Assembly: GCF_900109515.1 (NCBI RefSeq)
Contig: NZ_FOBD01000001.1
Location: 310,001-374,000, forward strand
Length of the DNA stretch: 64,000 nt
Source of the DNA: Paenibacillus sp. OK003
GTDB lineage: Bacteria; Bacillota; Bacilli; Paenibacillales; Paenibacillaceae
Direction: 5' to 3'
Made by a program: the position numbers and the translations under genes. The notes below the pieces were generated by a model. The model ran no database searches. It was not told the DNA's origin and worked only from the letters and a program-made list of their open reading frames with translations. Positions 18,816-26,643 of the stretch are shown piece after piece. Position 1 is the first letter of the stretch; the number at the start of each line of letters is the position of its first letter.

Positions 18816-18908
18816 TAACGAATTTCATAGACGTTATTTCATCGATTACGTCGTTTTTGAGGCTCGGAAGCCGTTTTTTCACCGAGATAACATCACTGAA
18901 GTTCGTTA
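18816..18908. repeat. Large imperfect hairpin, 29-nt arms with an inner tetraloop stem
   Basis: The left arm begins TAACGAATTTCATAGACG. The right arm read in reverse complement begins TAACGAACTTCAGTGATG, and pairing continues inward for about 29 positions with several wobble-compatible differences. The centre contains GGCT-CGGA-AGCC. It could fold as DNA cruciform or RNA. No second copy is seen in the window. Confidence 0.6.
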
Positions 18909-19085
18909 GAATTTGCAACCCTTGGGAATCCGCCATTTAGCGTTCGGTAGATTCCTTAGCCCTTGCAAGTTTGGTGCATCAGGGTGACCGATCTCTGGTC
19001 GCTTACCGAAATGGGAAGCCGTTTCGAGGCAGTTTTTAACTTCATATAACAACTTGTTTTATTCAATAGTATCGTGCAAGTAACT

Positions 19086-19127
19086 ACCTGACTTCAAAGT
19101 GCGTACTTCCTTAATGGATAGTCAGGT
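19086..19127. repeat. Inverted repeat upstream of hxlA
   Basis: ACCTGACT (19086-19093) and AGTCAGGT (19120-19127) are perfect 8-bp inverted arms with 26 bases between. They may be a paired regulatory site or a hairpin in the hxlA leader. Confidence 0.45.
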
Positions 19128-19204
19128 TCTACAATGAATGAGTAGCCATGACAAACATTGCATGCATCTGAACTGGCTGAACGGTGCAGGCTAAATATTT
19201 TAAC

Positions 19205-19223
19205 ATCCTTTACAGGATATACT
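19205..19223 (+). promoter_or_regulatory. Candidate hxlA -10 box with overlapping palindrome
   Basis: TATACT (19218-19223) is overlapped by ATCCT-TTAC-AGGAT (19205-19218). No clear -35 is seen, as expected for a promoter needing an activator such as HxlR. Inference. Confidence 0.4.
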
Positions 19224-19254
19224 CATACTCGAACAACAAAAGGAGAAATGAATC

Positions 19255-19887
19255 GTGAAATTGCAATTGGCATTGGACTTGGTAAACATCCCTGAAGGTA
19301 TTGCACTTGTTAAAGAAGTTGAACAATATATCGATATCGTTGAGATTGGTACGCCAATCGTTATAAATGAAGGTCTGCACGCGGTAAAAGCGATGAAAGA
19401 AGCATTCCCTAATCTGCAAGTTCTTGCAGATCTTAAAATTATGGATGCTGGTGGTTATGAAATCATGAAAGCAGCTGAAGCTGGTGCGGATCTGATCACT
19501 GTGCTTGGGGCAACCAATGACAGTACGATCAAAGGTGCAGTAGCAGAAGCGAAGAAACAAAACAAACAAGTTCTTGTGGACATGATCAACGTGCCTAACC
19601 TTGAACAGCGTGCTCGTGAAGTTGATTCGCTTGGCGTAGATTACATCTGTGTACACACAGGTTATGACCTGCAAGCTGAAGGACAAAGCCCGTTCGAAGA
19701 TCTGCAAACGATCAAAGCTGCTGTGAAAAACGCTAAAACGGCTGTCGCTGGTGGCATCAAGCTAGAAACATTGCCTGAAGTGATCAAAGCACAACCGGAT
19801 CTGGTCATTGTAGGTGGCGGGATCACCGGCCAAGCAGACAAAGCCAAAGTAGCAGCTGAGATGCAACGTCTGGTTCAACAAGGGTAA
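19255..19887 (+). CDS. hxlA: 3-hexulose-6-phosphate synthase
   Basis: A 210-residue TIM-barrel aldolase of the orotidine-5'-phosphate decarboxylase superfamily. It condenses formaldehyde with ribulose 5-phosphate to 3-hexulose 6-phosphate, the first step of the ribulose monophosphate pathway used for formaldehyde detoxification. Markers: MKLQLALDLV, VLADLKIMDAGGYE (the DxKxxD-type catalytic set), VDMINV and VAGGIKLETLPEV. The start is GTG at 19255, with AAAGGAG nine bases upstream; the nearby ATG at 19248 is out of frame. hxlB follows after 5 nt. Confidence 0.96.
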   Translation: MKLQLALDLVNIPEGIALVKEVEQYIDIVEIGTPIVINEGLHAVKAMKEAFPNLQVLADLKIMDAGGYEIMKAAEAGADLITVLGATNDSTIKGAVAEAKKQNKQVLVDMINVPNLEQRAREVDSLGVDYICVHTGYDLQAEGQSPFEDLQTIKAAVKNAKTAVAGGIKLETLPEVIKAQPDLVIVGGGITGQADKAKVAAEMQRLVQQG

Positions 19888-19892
19888 GACAG

Positions 19893-20456
19893 ATGAGCAC
19901 AGGGCAATACGCAGTGGACATCTTGAAGGAACTGGAGCGTACGCTAAGCCAGATCGACGACTCGGAGATGAAGGCCATGGCGGAACATATTCTGGCTGCC
20001 GAACAGATTTTTGTGGCAGGCGCAGGCCGGTCCGGTCTGATGGGCAAGGCTTTTGCCATGAGATTGATGCAGATGGGGCTTCGGGTATATGTAGTTGGTG
20101 AGACCGTTACGCCAGGGATCAGTGCGAAGGACTTCCTCTTGTTATGCTCAGGCTCAGGGGAAACTGGTAGCCTGGCAGCAATGGCTCAGAAGGCCAATAA
20201 AGCAGGTGCTTCTGTGGGTCTGATCACAATTAAACCAGAGTCCACCATTGGACAGCTGTCCGATACCGTGGTTCGTCTTCCTGCCTCCGCCAAAGAGGAT
20301 ACAGCGACCGCCGGAGCAGCCGTAACCATTCAGCCGATGGGCTCTCTGTTTGAACAGGGGCTGCTGCTGAGCATGGATGCACTGGTGCTCACCATGATGG
20401 ACATGAAGAGTATGACTGGAGCAGATATGTTTGGGCGTCATGCCAACCTGGAATAG
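19893..20456 (+). CDS. hxlB: 6-phospho-3-hexuloisomerase
   Basis: A 187-residue SIS-domain isomerase that converts 3-hexulose 6-phosphate to fructose 6-phosphate, completing formaldehyde assimilation begun by HxlA. Markers: FVAGAGRSGLMGKAFAMRLMQMG, VVGETVTPGISAKDFLLLCSGSGETGS and the C-terminal MGSLFEQGLLLSMDALVL. It begins 5 nt after the hxlA stop and is clearly in the same operon. The 3' side carries a structured repeat and then a terminator. Confidence 0.96.
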   Translation: MSTGQYAVDILKELERTLSQIDDSEMKAMAEHILAAEQIFVAGAGRSGLMGKAFAMRLMQMGLRVYVVGETVTPGISAKDFLLLCSGSGETGSLAAMAQKANKAGASVGLITIKPESTIGQLSDTVVRLPASAKEDTATAGAAVTIQPMGSLFEQGLLLSMDALVLTMMDMKSMTGADMFGRHANLE

Positions 20457-20491
20457 TCCAAGTGTCATAAACTTTATAAAATAGAATAGAT

Positions 20492-20675
20492 AAGTTGAAC
20501 TAAACATTTACAAAATAACGTAGAGGACAGAAATAAGCTGGAGAAGCGGAGCGTTCGCCTTTATGACCAGATTTTCACTTTTGATAAATAGGATGAAAAA
20601 AATCTGGGCATAACAGCGATCGGAAGATTGTTCTGTCATCGGAGTGGCTAGTGTAAATATTCATTAGTTCAACTT
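20492..20675 (+). repeat. Structured intergenic repeat, copy A
   Basis: The core (20519-20660) matches copy B at 21394-21571. It is bounded by perfect 12-bp inverted ends AAGTTGAACTAA / TTAGTTCAACTT (20492-20503, 20664-20675). Inner helices: GACAGAA/TTCTGTC (20526-20532, 20631-20637), GCGGA/TTCGC (20546-20550, 20554-20558), CCAGATTT/AAATCTGG (20567-20574, 20600-20607). It lies between the hxlB stop and its terminator. Confidence 0.8.
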
Positions 20676-20685
20676 ATATAGATGG

Positions 20686-20728
20686 AAGACCGGAATTTCC
20701 TTGAAAAGAGGGAGTTCCGGTCTTTTCT
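20686..20728 (+). terminator. Terminator of hxlAB
   Basis: The stem AAGACCGGAA / TTCCGGTCTT with extra inner pairs is followed by TTTT. Confidence 0.85.
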
Positions 20729-20932
20729 GTTATCGTTGTTTGTGGTCTGATTCGGGGTTTGCTTAACATCGGGGTCGTGCTGTAGTAAAATGTATACAAG
20801 CTGTATCGAACCAATGAACCCGTATTTGATACAAGGGAGCGGCAAGTTCTCCTGCTGCGGAGTGTTCTTGTGATATGCGAATTGCATTTTAGCGATATAA
20901 GATCGAATGGAAGAGAAGGGGGGCTCGGTGCC

Positions 20933-21292
20933 ATGGCGTCCGAAGTGAAGGAACGGATCAACTTGAAAGAGATTAACTGTGAGAAAGAATTGACCCTTGC
21001 GGTGATCGGAGGCAAATGGAAACTGATTATTCTATGGCATCTGGGTCTTGAAGGCACCAAACGTTTCAGTGAATTGAAGCGATTGATTCCTCATATTACT
21101 CAAAAAATGCTGACCAACCAGTTGCGTGAGCTGGAGGAAGACAAACTAATTGAGCGCAAAGTGTATGCAGAAGTACCTCCTCGTGTGGAATATACGATGA
21201 CGGATCACGGACAGAGCCTGATGCCCGTGCTGCATGCGATGTATAACTGGGGTAAAAACTATGGTGAAAATGTAATTTGGAAATCAGAATAA
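20933..21292 (+). CDS. hxlR: HxlR family transcriptional regulator
   Basis: A 119-residue winged-helix protein of the HxlR/MarR-like family, in B. subtilis the activator of hxlAB in response to formaldehyde. Visible: a single N-terminal cysteine in [20 protein letters not shown] (the formaldehyde/redox-sensing position in the family), recognition helix region [19 protein letters not shown] and wing [14 protein letters not shown]. The start at 20933 has AAGGGGGG nine bases upstream; a longer frame from 20870 would swallow that site. Same strand as hxlAB but separated by a terminator, so it has its own promoter. Confidence 0.93.
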   Translation: MASEVKERINLKEINCEKELTLAVIGGKWKLIILWHLGLEGTKRFSELKRLIPHITQKMLTNQLRELEEDKLIERKVYAEVPPRVEYTMTDHGQSLMPVLHAMYNWGKNYGENVIWKSE

Positions 21293-21307
21293 GTTATAGT
21301 CAGACGA

Positions 21308-21348
21308 ACCGCCGGGTAAATGGATACTTCCATTACCCGGCGGTTTTT
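21308..21348 (+). terminator. Terminator of hxlR
   Basis: The stem ACCGCCGGGTAA-TGG / CCA-TTACCCGGCGGT, with a six-base loop, is followed by TTTTT. Confidence 0.95.
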
Positions 21349-21393
21349 CTTTTCTTCTAATTCACTGACAGTTTTAAAAAAGTTTTCTTGAAA

Positions 21394-21571
21394 CGTAGAA
21401 GGCAGAAATAGCCTGAAGAAGCGAAGCGTTCGCCTAAAAGCTTTCAGAAAGAAAGCTGCATCGGAAGCATATGCTTATCCCCGGATTTCCCCCTTCAAAA
21501 AAGGAACAAAAAATCTGGGGATAACAGCGATCGTAAGGTTATTCTGCCAGCGGAGTGGTAAGTGTGAATAT
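21394..21571 (+). repeat. Structured intergenic repeat, copy B
   Basis: Second copy of the element at 20519-20660. Shared blocks include CGTAGA-GG-CAGAAATA at the left, AAGCG-AGCGTTCGCCT, ATCTGGG-ATAACAGCGATCG, and CGGAGTGG at the right. Helices are kept: GGCAGAA/TTCTGCC (21401-21407, 21542-21548), GCGAA/TTCGC (21421-21425, 21429-21433), CCCCGGATTT/AAATCTGGGG (21479-21488, 21511-21520). An extra stretch of about 40 nt holds its own hairpin AGCTTTC/GAAAGCT. It occupies most of the 352-bp gap between hxlR and the peptidase gene. Confidence 0.8.
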
Positions 21572-21644
21572 CCTGTAAGGTATAAATGCTCCGAATATGA
21601 TACGATGAGAGATATTGGAAATGCAAGGAGGATGACATATAACG

Positions 21645-23447
21645 ATGGGAAAAATACGTACACGCGATGAAGTAAGCCAAGAGACGACCTGGGACTTGCG
21701 AGACTTGTTTGGGACTGACGAAGAGTGGGAGCAGGAGCTTAGATCACTGCCTGAAGCTGCTGCCCATATCGAAACATTCAAAGGACATCTGGGCGAAGGC
21801 GCTGAGCAGCTGCTGGCCTGTCTGGATGCCCGCGAAGCTTTGCAGGAACGCATTAGCAAAACGGCTTCATATGCCCGGCTGAAACAGTCGGAGGACAGTA
21901 CCAATTCCGTGAATATTGAGAATTCAGCCAAGGCGGGAGACATCTTATCGAATTTGTCGTCGTCCTTGTCTTTTGTGAATTCCGAGATCGTGAATCTTCC
22001 GGATGGAACGGTTAAACGTTATATTGAAGAACTTCCGGGTTTGCAGCCGTATGCCCGCAGTTTGAATCGTCTAATTCAGGAAAAGGCACATCGTCTTTCG
22101 CCCGAAACGGAGAAGGTACTCGCTGCCCTTGGGGAAGTACTGGATTCGCCATATCGGATCTATCTGCGTGGTAAACTGGCAGACATGACGTTTGACGATG
22201 CACTTGATGGCGATGACAATAACCGCCCGCTGTCCTGGTCATTCTATGAGAATAATTATGAAATGTCATCGGATACGAAGCTGCGCCGCTCTGCGTATGC
22301 TGCATTCAGCTCCAAGCTGAATGATTACAAAAATACGTTTGCTGAAGGTTACGCCACCGAAGTGAAGAAACAGGTCGTCATGTCCAGGCTGCGTGGATAT
22401 GATGATGTAACGGATATGCTGCTCAGCCCGCAGCAGGTAAGCAAAGAGATGTATAACAATGTACTGGATATCATCCAGCAGGAACTTGCACCTCATATGC
22501 GCAGACTGGCAGCTCTCAAGAAACGTGAGTTAGGTCTGGACAAGTTGATGTTCTGTGATTTGAAAGCACCACTGGACCCTGAATTCAGCCCTGCCATTAC
22601 ATATGAGGAAGCCTGCACGCTCATTCGTGAAGCTCTTGCCGTGATGGGACCGGAATATGGCGACATTGTGGAACGTGCATTTAGTGAGCGCTGGGTAGAT
22701 TACGCAGATAATGCGGGCAAATCGACAGGAGCTTTTTGTTCGTCCATATATGGTTCTCATTCCTATATCCTCATCTCATGGGCAAACAATATGCGCGGAG
22801 CATTTACACTTGCCCATGAAGTGGGACATGCCGGACATTTCATGCTTGCCGGGCATTACCAACGACTTACGAATACACGACCGTCCCTCTATTTCATAGA
22901 GGCGCCTTCGACAATGAATGAAATGCTGCTGGCAGATCATTTGTTGAAACGTTCTGATCATCCGAGAATGCGTCGTTGGGTCATTTTGCAATTGCTCAAT
23001 ACGTATTACCATAACTTTGTTACGCATCTGCTTGAAGGTGAGTTGCAGCGTCAGGTGTACGCACTCGCAACCAAGGATGAACCGATCACAGCGAAGACAT
23101 TAAGTCAGCTGAAAGGCAACATCCTCTCCGAGTTCTGGGGGCCTGATTTGGTGATTGACGAAGGGGCCAAACTGACCTGGATGAGACAGCCTCATTATTA
23201 TATGGGATTGTATCCATATACCTATGCAGCAGGTCTGACGGCATCTACCGCTGCTGCACAGCTGATTCGGGAAGAGGGGCAGCCTGCCGTAGACCGCTGG
23301 CTTGACGCCTTGAAAGCGGGAGGAAGCCTTGATCCGCAAGAGCTGATGAAGCTTGCGGGTGTGGACATGTCCGGGCCTGAGCCGATTCGTGCTGCCGTGG
23401 CCTATGTTGGCAGTCTGGTCGAGGAACTTGAACGTCTGTATTCGTAA
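21645..23447 (+). CDS. pepF: Oligoendopeptidase F family protein (M3 metallopeptidase)
   Basis: A 600-residue cytosolic M3B peptidase that trims short peptides. It starts with the family pattern EVSQETTWDLRDLFGTDEEWEQE. The zinc motif is HEVGH with H391, E392 and H395 (FTLAHEVGHAGHFM), and the third ligand region is FIEAPSTMNEMLLADHLL. AAGGAGG lies 13 bases before the ATG, a slightly long spacing. It stands alone, with repeat copy B filling its upstream region. Confidence 0.95.
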   Translation: MGKIRTRDEVSQETTWDLRDLFGTDEEWEQELRSLPEAAAHIETFKGHLGEGAEQLLACLDAREALQERISKTASYARLKQSEDSTNSVNIENSAKAGDILSNLSSSLSFVNSEIVNLPDGTVKRYIEELPGLQPYARSLNRLIQEKAHRLSPETEKVLAALGEVLDSPYRIYLRGKLADMTFDDALDGDDNNRPLSWSFYENNYEMSSDTKLRRSAYAAFSSKLNDYKNTFAEGYATEVKKQVVMSRLRGYDDVTDMLLSPQQVSKEMYNNVLDIIQQELAPHMRRLAALKKRELGLDKLMFCDLKAPLDPEFSPAITYEEACTLIREALAVMGPEYGDIVERAFSERWVDYADNAGKSTGAFCSSIYGSHSYILISWANNMRGAFTLAHEVGHAGHFMLAGHYQRLTNTRPSLYFIEAPSTMNEMLLADHLLKRSDHPRMRRWVILQLLNTYYHNFVTHLLEGELQRQVYALATKDEPITAKTLSQLKGNILSEFWGPDLVIDEGAKLTWMRQPHYYMGLYPYTYAAGLTASTAAAQLIREEGQPAVDRWLDALKAGGSLDPQELMKLAGVDMSGPEPIRAAVAYVGSLVEELERLYS

Positions 23448-23555
23448 TCAGGTTCATATAGTATACGGACAAGGCTTGTAGGGTTGTCTGCGTGCACCGT
23501 CTCCTTGGCAGGGGGCGGTGCATCTTAATTTGCAGGGAGAAGGGAATGATGATGA

Positions 23556-24071
23556 ATGACGTCATTGAGCATATCTTCATCACTGGGCTGGTTAAGCATG
23601 GATGGCTTCGGTATTTTTGATGACATGAATGATGTTCCGGGATTTGAGGGCAATCAGAGTGGTTTTTTTGCTGGTTTCAATGAGTTTGGTGCAATGAGTG
23701 CGTTTGGATCAATCTTTATCGGGGGCATATTTCTCATCATTGCGGGTGTCATTGTTTATGCCATTATTTCCGGGGTACGCACATGGTCTTCGAACAATGC
23801 ATCAGCTCTGTTAACCTTGCATTCAACAATTGTGGCCAAACGAACGAGAGTTAGCGGGGGATCAGGGGACAGCAGTGCTTCCACCTACTATTACATTACA
23901 TTTGAGCTGGACAACGGTGAACGGGTAGAACTGAACGTCGGTGGAAATGAGTATGGTATGCTTGTAGAAAATGACCGAGGCATGCTGACGTATCAGGGGA
24001 CAAGGTTTAAGCATTTTGAAAGAGATGTGCAGCCCCAGTCCGGTGTTAGTAAAAACAGCTTTTATACGTGA
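23556..24071 (+). CDS. DUF2500 membrane protein
   Basis: A 171-residue protein with one hydrophobic segment (about 50-72, FGSIFIGGIFLIIAGVIVYAI) and a C-terminal beta-rich domain typical of DUF2500: TLHSTIVAKRTRVSGG, then TYYYITFELDNGERVELNVGGNEYGMLVENDRGMLTYQGTRF. Function unknown; probably an envelope protein with a soluble domain. The start is uncertain: GGAGAAGGG at 23535-23543 is followed by several ATGs, and a 24-codon frame (23546-23620) overlaps in another frame. A start at 23598 is also possible. Confidence 0.75.
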   Translation: MTSLSISSSLGWLSMDGFGIFDDMNDVPGFEGNQSGFFAGFNEFGAMSAFGSIFIGGIFLIIAGVIVYAIISGVRTWSSNNASALLTLHSTIVAKRTRVSGGSGDSSASTYYYITFELDNGERVELNVGGNEYGMLVENDRGMLTYQGTRFKHFERDVQPQSGVSKNSFYT

Positions 24072-24146
24072 AATAACAGTGAAGCGGCTCCTCCCGAGTG
24101 GAGAGAGTAGTTTTTGGTATGGGTAAAAGAAACCAATCACAGGGTA

Positions 24147-24173
24147 TTCAAACGCTTACAATGATGATATACT
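24147..24173 (+). promoter_or_regulatory. cre (CcpA) site and -10 box before rhaB
   Basis: On the minus strand the segment 24147-24160 reads TGTAAGCGTTTGAA, matching 12 of 14 positions of the cre consensus TGWAANCGNTNWCA. It lies just upstream of TATACT (24168-24173), a candidate -10 box. Carbon catabolite control of rhaB is inferred. Confidence 0.5.
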
Positions 24174-24311
24174 CGTAAAATAAAGCTAAACAGTATAAAA
24201 CAAAAATAAACAAACAAAAAATAAAGAATAAAGTGCAGAGCAGCTATGATTGAAATCAAGGAATATTCAAGAGCGAAAATATAGTATGGGATGAAGGGCT
24301 GGTGAAGAGCG

Positions 24312-25805
24312 GTGAGTGTGCTGGCGTATGATTTGGGTGCTGGAAGCGGGAGAGCACTGCTGGGTCATCTGAATGATCGGGGAATGGAAACGATGGAGAT
24401 CCATCGGTTCAAGAATGAACCGGTAAAAGCGGGGGAGCGGCTGCACTGGGATATATTGAGGCTGCACCATGAATTGCTGGAAGGGCTGAACCTTGTTAAA
24501 CAAAAGGGAGAGCAGCCTGAAAGTCTGGGGATTGATTCCTGGGCGGTTGATTTTGGACTGCTTGGAAGTCATGGTGAATTGTTGGGTAATCCGTATCATT
24601 ACCGTGATACACAATTTAACGGCATGATGGATCAGGTGCGTAAGGAATTGACCTCTCAGCGAATTTTCGAACGCACAGGCATCCAGTTTCTTAGCTTTAA
24701 CACACTGTACCAGTTGGCTACGCTTAAGCGAAGTGGCTCCCCACTGCTTAACGAAGCGGAGCGTTTTCTCATGATCCCCGATCTGCTTCGTTACTTTCTG
24801 ACCGGTGAAGCGGTGAATGAGTTTACCAACGCCACCACAACACAGCTGTACAACCCAACCACAGGGCATTGGGACGGTGAACTGCTTGCACATATCGGTA
24901 TTTCGGAGACGCTGTTTGGAGATGTGGTCATGCCAGGTACTCATGTAGGACAACTGCGTAGCAGCATTTGCAGTGATCTGGGCCTATCTGCCATTCCGGT
25001 TATTGCGGTTGCAGAGCATGACACCGGTTCAGCGGTCGTGGCTGTTCCGGCAACAGAGCGTTCATTTGCTTACCTAAGCTGCGGAACCTGGTCACTTATG
25101 GGCACGGAGATTGATCACCCCGCCATCAGTTCCCAGAGTTTGGCGCTCAACTTTACGAATGAGGGCGGGGCAGGCGGTACGTTCCGTTTGCTTAAGAACA
25201 TCATGGGCCTGTGGATTTTGCAGGAATGCATGCGTGAATGGGAACGGAAGGGACAGGGAATCAGCTATGCGGAGTTACTGAGCAGGGCGGAACTTGCTCC
25301 TCCATTTACGAGTCTGTTTGATCCCGATGATGAGCGGTTTATGCCAGCAGGGGATATGACCTCTCGCATACAACAATATTGCCGTGATACAGGGCAGGCT
25401 GAGCCGCAAGACCAGGGGGCCATTGCCCGTTCTATTCTGGAGAGCCTTGCACTGAAGTATCGGAGAGTGCTGGAATGGACAGAACAACTGTCCAGACAGT
25501 CTTTTAATGGATTGCATATGGTCGGTGGTGGCATTCAGAATCGCCTGTTATGTCAGTGGACAGCCAATTCCATCTGCAAACCGGTATGGGCGGGGCCAGC
25601 AGAAGGTAGTGCGATCGGGAACATGGCTGTACAGTGGATGGCAAGTGGAGCCTTTAAGGATATATGGGAAGCCCGCAAGGTCATTCGTGATTCATTCCCA
25701 GTTACTGATTATGAACCAAAGGACAGACCCATCTGGGAAGAGGCCTATGGTAGATTCCTAAGGTTGACGGCTTCTCCCAAATCACAAGCCGGGAGCGAGG
25801 TGTAA
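24312..25805 (+). CDS. rhaB: Rhamnulokinase
   Basis: A 497-residue FGGY-family kinase that phosphorylates L-rhamnulose to rhamnulose 1-phosphate. N-terminal ATPase signature AYDLGAGSGRALLG, rhamnulokinase-type substrate region LGNPYHYRDTQFNGMMDQV and TGIQFLSFNTLYQLATL, second domain with AEHDTGSAVVAVPA and the adenine-binding motif MVGGGIQNRLLCQWTANS. The start is GTG at 24312 (a second GTG at 24318 is possible). One base separates the stop from the next regulator gene, so the two are coupled. Rhamnose isomerase and aldolase genes are not in the window. Confidence 0.93.
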   Translation: MSVLAYDLGAGSGRALLGHLNDRGMETMEIHRFKNEPVKAGERLHWDILRLHHELLEGLNLVKQKGEQPESLGIDSWAVDFGLLGSHGELLGNPYHYRDTQFNGMMDQVRKELTSQRIFERTGIQFLSFNTLYQLATLKRSGSPLLNEAERFLMIPDLLRYFLTGEAVNEFTNATTTQLYNPTTGHWDGELLAHIGISETLFGDVVMPGTHVGQLRSSICSDLGLSAIPVIAVAEHDTGSAVVAVPATERSFAYLSCGTWSLMGTEIDHPAISSQSLALNFTNEGGAGGTFRLLKNIMGLWILQECMREWERKGQGISYAELLSRAELAPPFTSLFDPDDERFMPAGDMTSRIQQYCRDTGQAEPQDQGAIARSILESLALKYRRVLEWTEQLSRQSFNGLHMVGGGIQNRLLCQWTANSICKPVWAGPAEGSAIGNMAVQWMASGAFKDIWEARKVIRDSFPVTDYEPKDRPIWEEAYGRFLRLTASPKSQAGSEV

Positions 25806-25806
25806 C

Positions 25807-26568
25807 ATGCTGGCAGCAGAGCGCTATGACCGGATTGTGGAGATGGTTAATGTTAAGGGCAGTATGCGTGTATCCGAGCTTAGTGAGCACTGCCGGGTAA
25901 CAGAAGAGACCATTCGGCGTGATCTGGACCGGCTGGAGCAAGCAGGGCGACTGCGCCGTTCCCATGGCGGCGCTGTCAGCGTGAAGGAAGAGCAGCCGGA
26001 GATCCCTTACCGGGTAAGGGAAACAACACATGCAGAGGAAAAGAAAAGAATTGCCCAATCGGCTCTATCCATGATTCGTCCGGGTGATCGAATTCTACTG
26101 GATGCCAGCACGACAGCAGGGTATATGGCGGCCAATATGCCGGATATGCCACTGACCGTATTGACCAACTCCATACAGGTAGCCACCGAACTGAGCAGCA
26201 GGGACAAGATTGAAGTCATCTCGACTGGAGGCCAGCTGGCCCAGAGATCGTTGTCTTTTGTTGGACCGCTCGCCGAACGTTCTCTAGAGACATATCATGT
26301 CGATAAATTGTTTCTGTCTTGTAAAGGTGTGCATCTGGAAGGTGGCGGAATCAGTGAATCCAATGAGCTTCAGGCACGGTTGAAGCAGAAAATGGTCGGT
26401 ATATCCGACCAGGTCATTTTGCTTGCGGATACGAGCAAGTTTGGAGTTCGTGCATTTGCCCGGGTAACCGGGTTAAATGCGGTTCATGCGGTGATCACGG
26501 ATCAGTCGCTTGATGATGATTTGATAGAACGACTGAACAGCTATGATATCTCAATCACAAGGGTATAA
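25807..26568 (+). CDS. DeoR family transcriptional regulator, rhamnose operon type
   Basis: A 253-residue DeoR/GlpR-type repressor with winged helix (about 6-58) and sugar-phosphate sensor domain (LDASTTAGYMA, VLTNSIQVATEL, FLSCKGVHLEGGG, LADTSKFGVRAF). It starts one base after rhaB, giving translational coupling. In Bacillales a DeoR-type RhaR controls rhamnose genes, so this is the likely local regulator. It is strongly similar along its whole length to the protein at 14525, and the two genes look like a duplication. Confidence 0.92.
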   Translation: MLAAERYDRIVEMVNVKGSMRVSELSEHCRVTEETIRRDLDRLEQAGRLRRSHGGAVSVKEEQPEIPYRVRETTHAEEKKRIAQSALSMIRPGDRILLDASTTAGYMAANMPDMPLTVLTNSIQVATELSSRDKIEVISTGGQLAQRSLSFVGPLAERSLETYHVDKLFLSCKGVHLEGGGISESNELQARLKQKMVGISDQVILLADTSKFGVRAFARVTGLNAVHAVITDQSLDDDLIERLNSYDISITRV

Positions 26569-26643
26569 AAACGATAAACGATACGATATTCGATACGTAT
26601 ATGCGTTATAACAACAATTCATCAGTTATAGGAGCGTGTAATC

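Larger units (their letters stand above)
18744..19254 (+). other. Long intergenic region before hxlA
   Basis: No coding frame was seen. It holds a large imperfect palindrome (18816-18908), an inverted repeat (19086-19127) and a small palindrome over a TATACT box just before hxlA (19205-19223). The rest has low complexity of signal and may be a long hxlA leader. Confidence 0.7.
20457..20932 (+). other. Intergenic region hxlB-hxlR
   Basis: Contains a structured repeat copy (20492-20675), a terminator (20686-20728) and the hxlR leader. In the leader the 7-mer ATACAAG occurs twice in direct orientation (20794-20800 and 20829-20835), possibly regulator half-sites. No coding frame seen. Confidence 0.6.
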
